DNA of 64,000 nucleotides from Aeromicrobium sp. GTDB taxonomy: Bacteria > Actinomycetota > Coriobacteriia > Anaerosomatales > Anaerosomataceae. How positions within the stretch are numbered: position 1 is the first letter of the stretch; every line of letters begins with the position of its first letter. The notes beneath the pieces are model-generated. The model was not told the DNA's origin and did not search any database. It saw only the letters and a list, made by a program, of their open reading frames with translations. This document shows positions 62,936 to 64,000 of this stretch, piece after piece. Both the position numbers and the translations under genes were made by a program. The stretch is from contig JADIIM010000048.1 of assembly GCA_015351705.1 (NCBI GenBank), forward strand, positions 36,727 to 100,726, written 5' to 3'.

Positions 62936-63672
62936 CTGGCCTGCACACCTTCTGCGCCCGTACGCTGGAAAAGCTCGACATCAGTGGCGACCAGGTCTCC
63001 CTGACGCTCGATGATCTCGAAGGTGTGCTCCGGGGTCCAGTCGGGGAACGACGCCTTCACCAGCGTGGCGTACTGGCCGCGCACCCACGCGTGCGCGTAG
63101 GCCTGCTTGTCGGGTGTCCAGCCCTTGCGCACCGGTGTCCCGCCGAGGGTCAGCGTCGCCGCATCGAGCGTGTACCGCTCAAGCATTCCGGCGACACGCG
63201 CCTCTGCCTCGGACGACGACGCAAACGCCTCCACCCGCACGTAGACGACCGTGGGGATCTGCTGGTCGATCGACATGTTGAGCGTCTGGAACACTCCCTC
63301 GGCAGCCCGGTCGCCGTAGCCGGGGATCGCCTGCACCGTGATCGTCTCGTACTGGAGTACGCGCGTCGGGATCATCGCCAGAGCGGGCTTCTCGAGAGCG
63401 GGGCCTTCGTCGACTCCAGGCACCGGCGAGCGGGATGTTGCCGGACCGGGCAGCGCGTCCCCCGCGCCGGGTACGAACCACCAGTTGAGCAGAACGGCGA
63501 CAAGCAGGGCGAGCAGGGCGAGCGGCATCACGATGCGATACGACCGACGCGCGACCGAGGCCGGCGTGAAGGAATCGGCCGTCTCCTCGTCCTGCATCAC
63601 GTCGGAGGACACGCCAAGATCGGCGCGCTCCTCGAGCTCCATCAGATCGTTGTCGCCCTGCGGCGCAGGCAT
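62932..63672 (-). CDS. Membrane-anchored protein of unknown function in cytochrome operon
   Basis: Protein of 246 residues. ATG 63672 follows GGAAAGGA. An acidic cytoplasmic start (about 1-42), one transmembrane helix (about 46-66), a Pro-rich linker and a 150-residue soluble domain (PTRVLQYETITVQAIPGYGDRAAEGVFQTLNMSIDQ, VRKGWTPDKQAYAHAWVRGQYATLVKASF). It has no haem motif and no recognised family. It is translationally coupled to the 12-haem gene, so it may anchor or tune that cytochrome. Confidence 0.65.
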   Translation of the reverse strand: MPAPQGDNDLMELEERADLGVSSDVMQDEETADSFTPASVARRSYRIVMPLALLALLVAVLLNWWFVPGAGDALPGPATSRSPVPGVDEGPALEKPALAMIPTRVLQYETITVQAIPGYGDRAAEGVFQTLNMSIDQQIPTVVYVRVEAFASSSEAEARVAGMLERYTLDAATLTLGGTPVRKGWTPDKQAYAHAWVRGQYATLVKASFPDWTPEHTFEIIERQGDLVATDVELFQRTGAEGVQAR

Positions 63673-63876
63673 CGACGTCCTTTCCAGCGACACGGACACC
63701 GTGGCGGCACTCAATCCTGCAGGCGCCATCGGTATCGTTCGCGAGCGTACGAAGGTACGTCTCATTCTACCAGGCGAAGCAGCACGACGGGGCGTCACGC
63801 AGACCACTCATCGTGGCAGCATGGCCGCTCGTCACCTCACACCGGCATCAGTGGTGCGTGATGCCGCAACTCACCT

Positions 63877-64000
63877 CTAGTGGAACGTGCCGATGCCGCC
63901 GTGGCAGCGCAGGCAGACCGCGTCGAGGTTGTTGGCGCCGATCGTGACGTTGTCGTCGATCGTCGTGGTGCTGGCGCCGATCGAGTAGCTGCCGAGCATC
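63877..64000 (-). CDS. C-terminal end of a further multihaem cytochrome (partial)
   Basis: The last 40 codons of a gene that enters from beyond the window, ending TAG at 63877-63879. It reads with a Thr/Asn-rich stretch and then one CXXCH motif, CLRCH, with the tail GGIGTFH. It is the next cytochrome of the operon; the number of its haems cannot be seen. A 204-bp gap with a possible -10 box (TAGAAT, 63769-63764) separates it from the 62932 gene. Confidence 0.75.
   Translation of the reverse strand, partial: MLGSYSIGASTTTIDDNVTIGANNLDAVCLRCHGGIGTFH

Noticed and set aside
1..64000. tRNA, rRNA, CRISPR, insertion sequence or phage genes
   Set aside because: No cloverleaf, rRNA segment, regular repeat array, transposase or phage structural gene was recognised on either strand.

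Overview
The window is high-GC chromosomal DNA, densely packed with genes. The likely source is an anaerobic actinobacterium, most plausibly of the Coriobacteriia/Anaerosomatales (OPB41) type. This placement is an inference from several traits: GC-rich codon use, frequent GTG starts with 1-11 bp overlaps, a pyrophosphate-type phosphofructokinase, an archaeal-type class I fructose-bisphosphate aldolase, a citramalate synthase, a tryptophan T-box, and multihaem c-type cytochromes. There is no rRNA, recognisable tRNA, CRISPR array, insertion sequence or prophage. Functions are assigned from motifs and family resemblance read by eye.

Layout. 0-5.9 kb (+): a UvrD-family helicase, then an ABC exporter unit (ATPase, secreted CARDB-like protein, FtsX/MacB permease) and a Yip1-type membrane protein. 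6.0-13.0 kb (-): NAD synthetase, GNAT acetyltransferase, class I FBP aldolase, accD-accA, PPi-type phosphofructokinase and a class II aldolase. 13.1-21.6 kb (-): a full trp operon, trpE-trpGD-trpC-trpB2-trpF-trpB-trpA, under a T-box with a UGG specifier. 21.6-25.5 kb (-): an accessory patch with two exported proteins of unknown function, a VapBC-type toxin-antitoxin pair and a PQQ-type beta-propeller lipoprotein. 25.6-36.7 kb (-): the his operon, hisZ-G-D-C-B-H-A-F, then a flavin-reductase-like gene, a small membrane protein, hisIE, a degenerate M48 protease homologue and a membrane trypsin-like protease with an FHA-like tail. 36.7-40.5 kb (-): dnaE and a TrpR-family (YerC/HisR-like) regulator; tandem TrpR-like half-sites lie on the his promoter. 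40.6-48.7 kb (-): FAH-family hydrolase, MFS transporter, then a branched-chain amino-acid group (leuB, ilvE, cimA) interrupted by an MNT-HepT-type toxin-antitoxin pair whose nucleotidyltransferase carries an extra N-terminal HTH, and a flippase-like membrane protein. 48.8-56.0 kb: a surface-glycan island with three polytopic GT-C-like proteins, a decaprenyl-phosphate phosphoribosyltransferase homologue, and a sugar-nucleotide epimerase-like SDR. 56.0-64.0 kb: leuD, then an envelope electron-transfer locus with a GerMN lipoprotein, an NHL-propeller protein with a PIN-like tail, a TPR protein, two small exported proteins, 11- and 12-haem cytochromes, an anchored partner and the end of a further cytochrome.

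How the parts work together. Most of the window is amino-acid biosynthesis (Trp, His, Ile/Leu) in long, translationally coupled operons with visible control elements: a T-box for Trp and a candidate HisR-type repressor/operator pair for His. The central-carbon genes suggest PPi-linked glycolysis or gluconeogenesis. The accessory content (two toxin-antitoxin pairs, the glycan island, the cytochrome locus) holds the most uncertain and most interesting biology.
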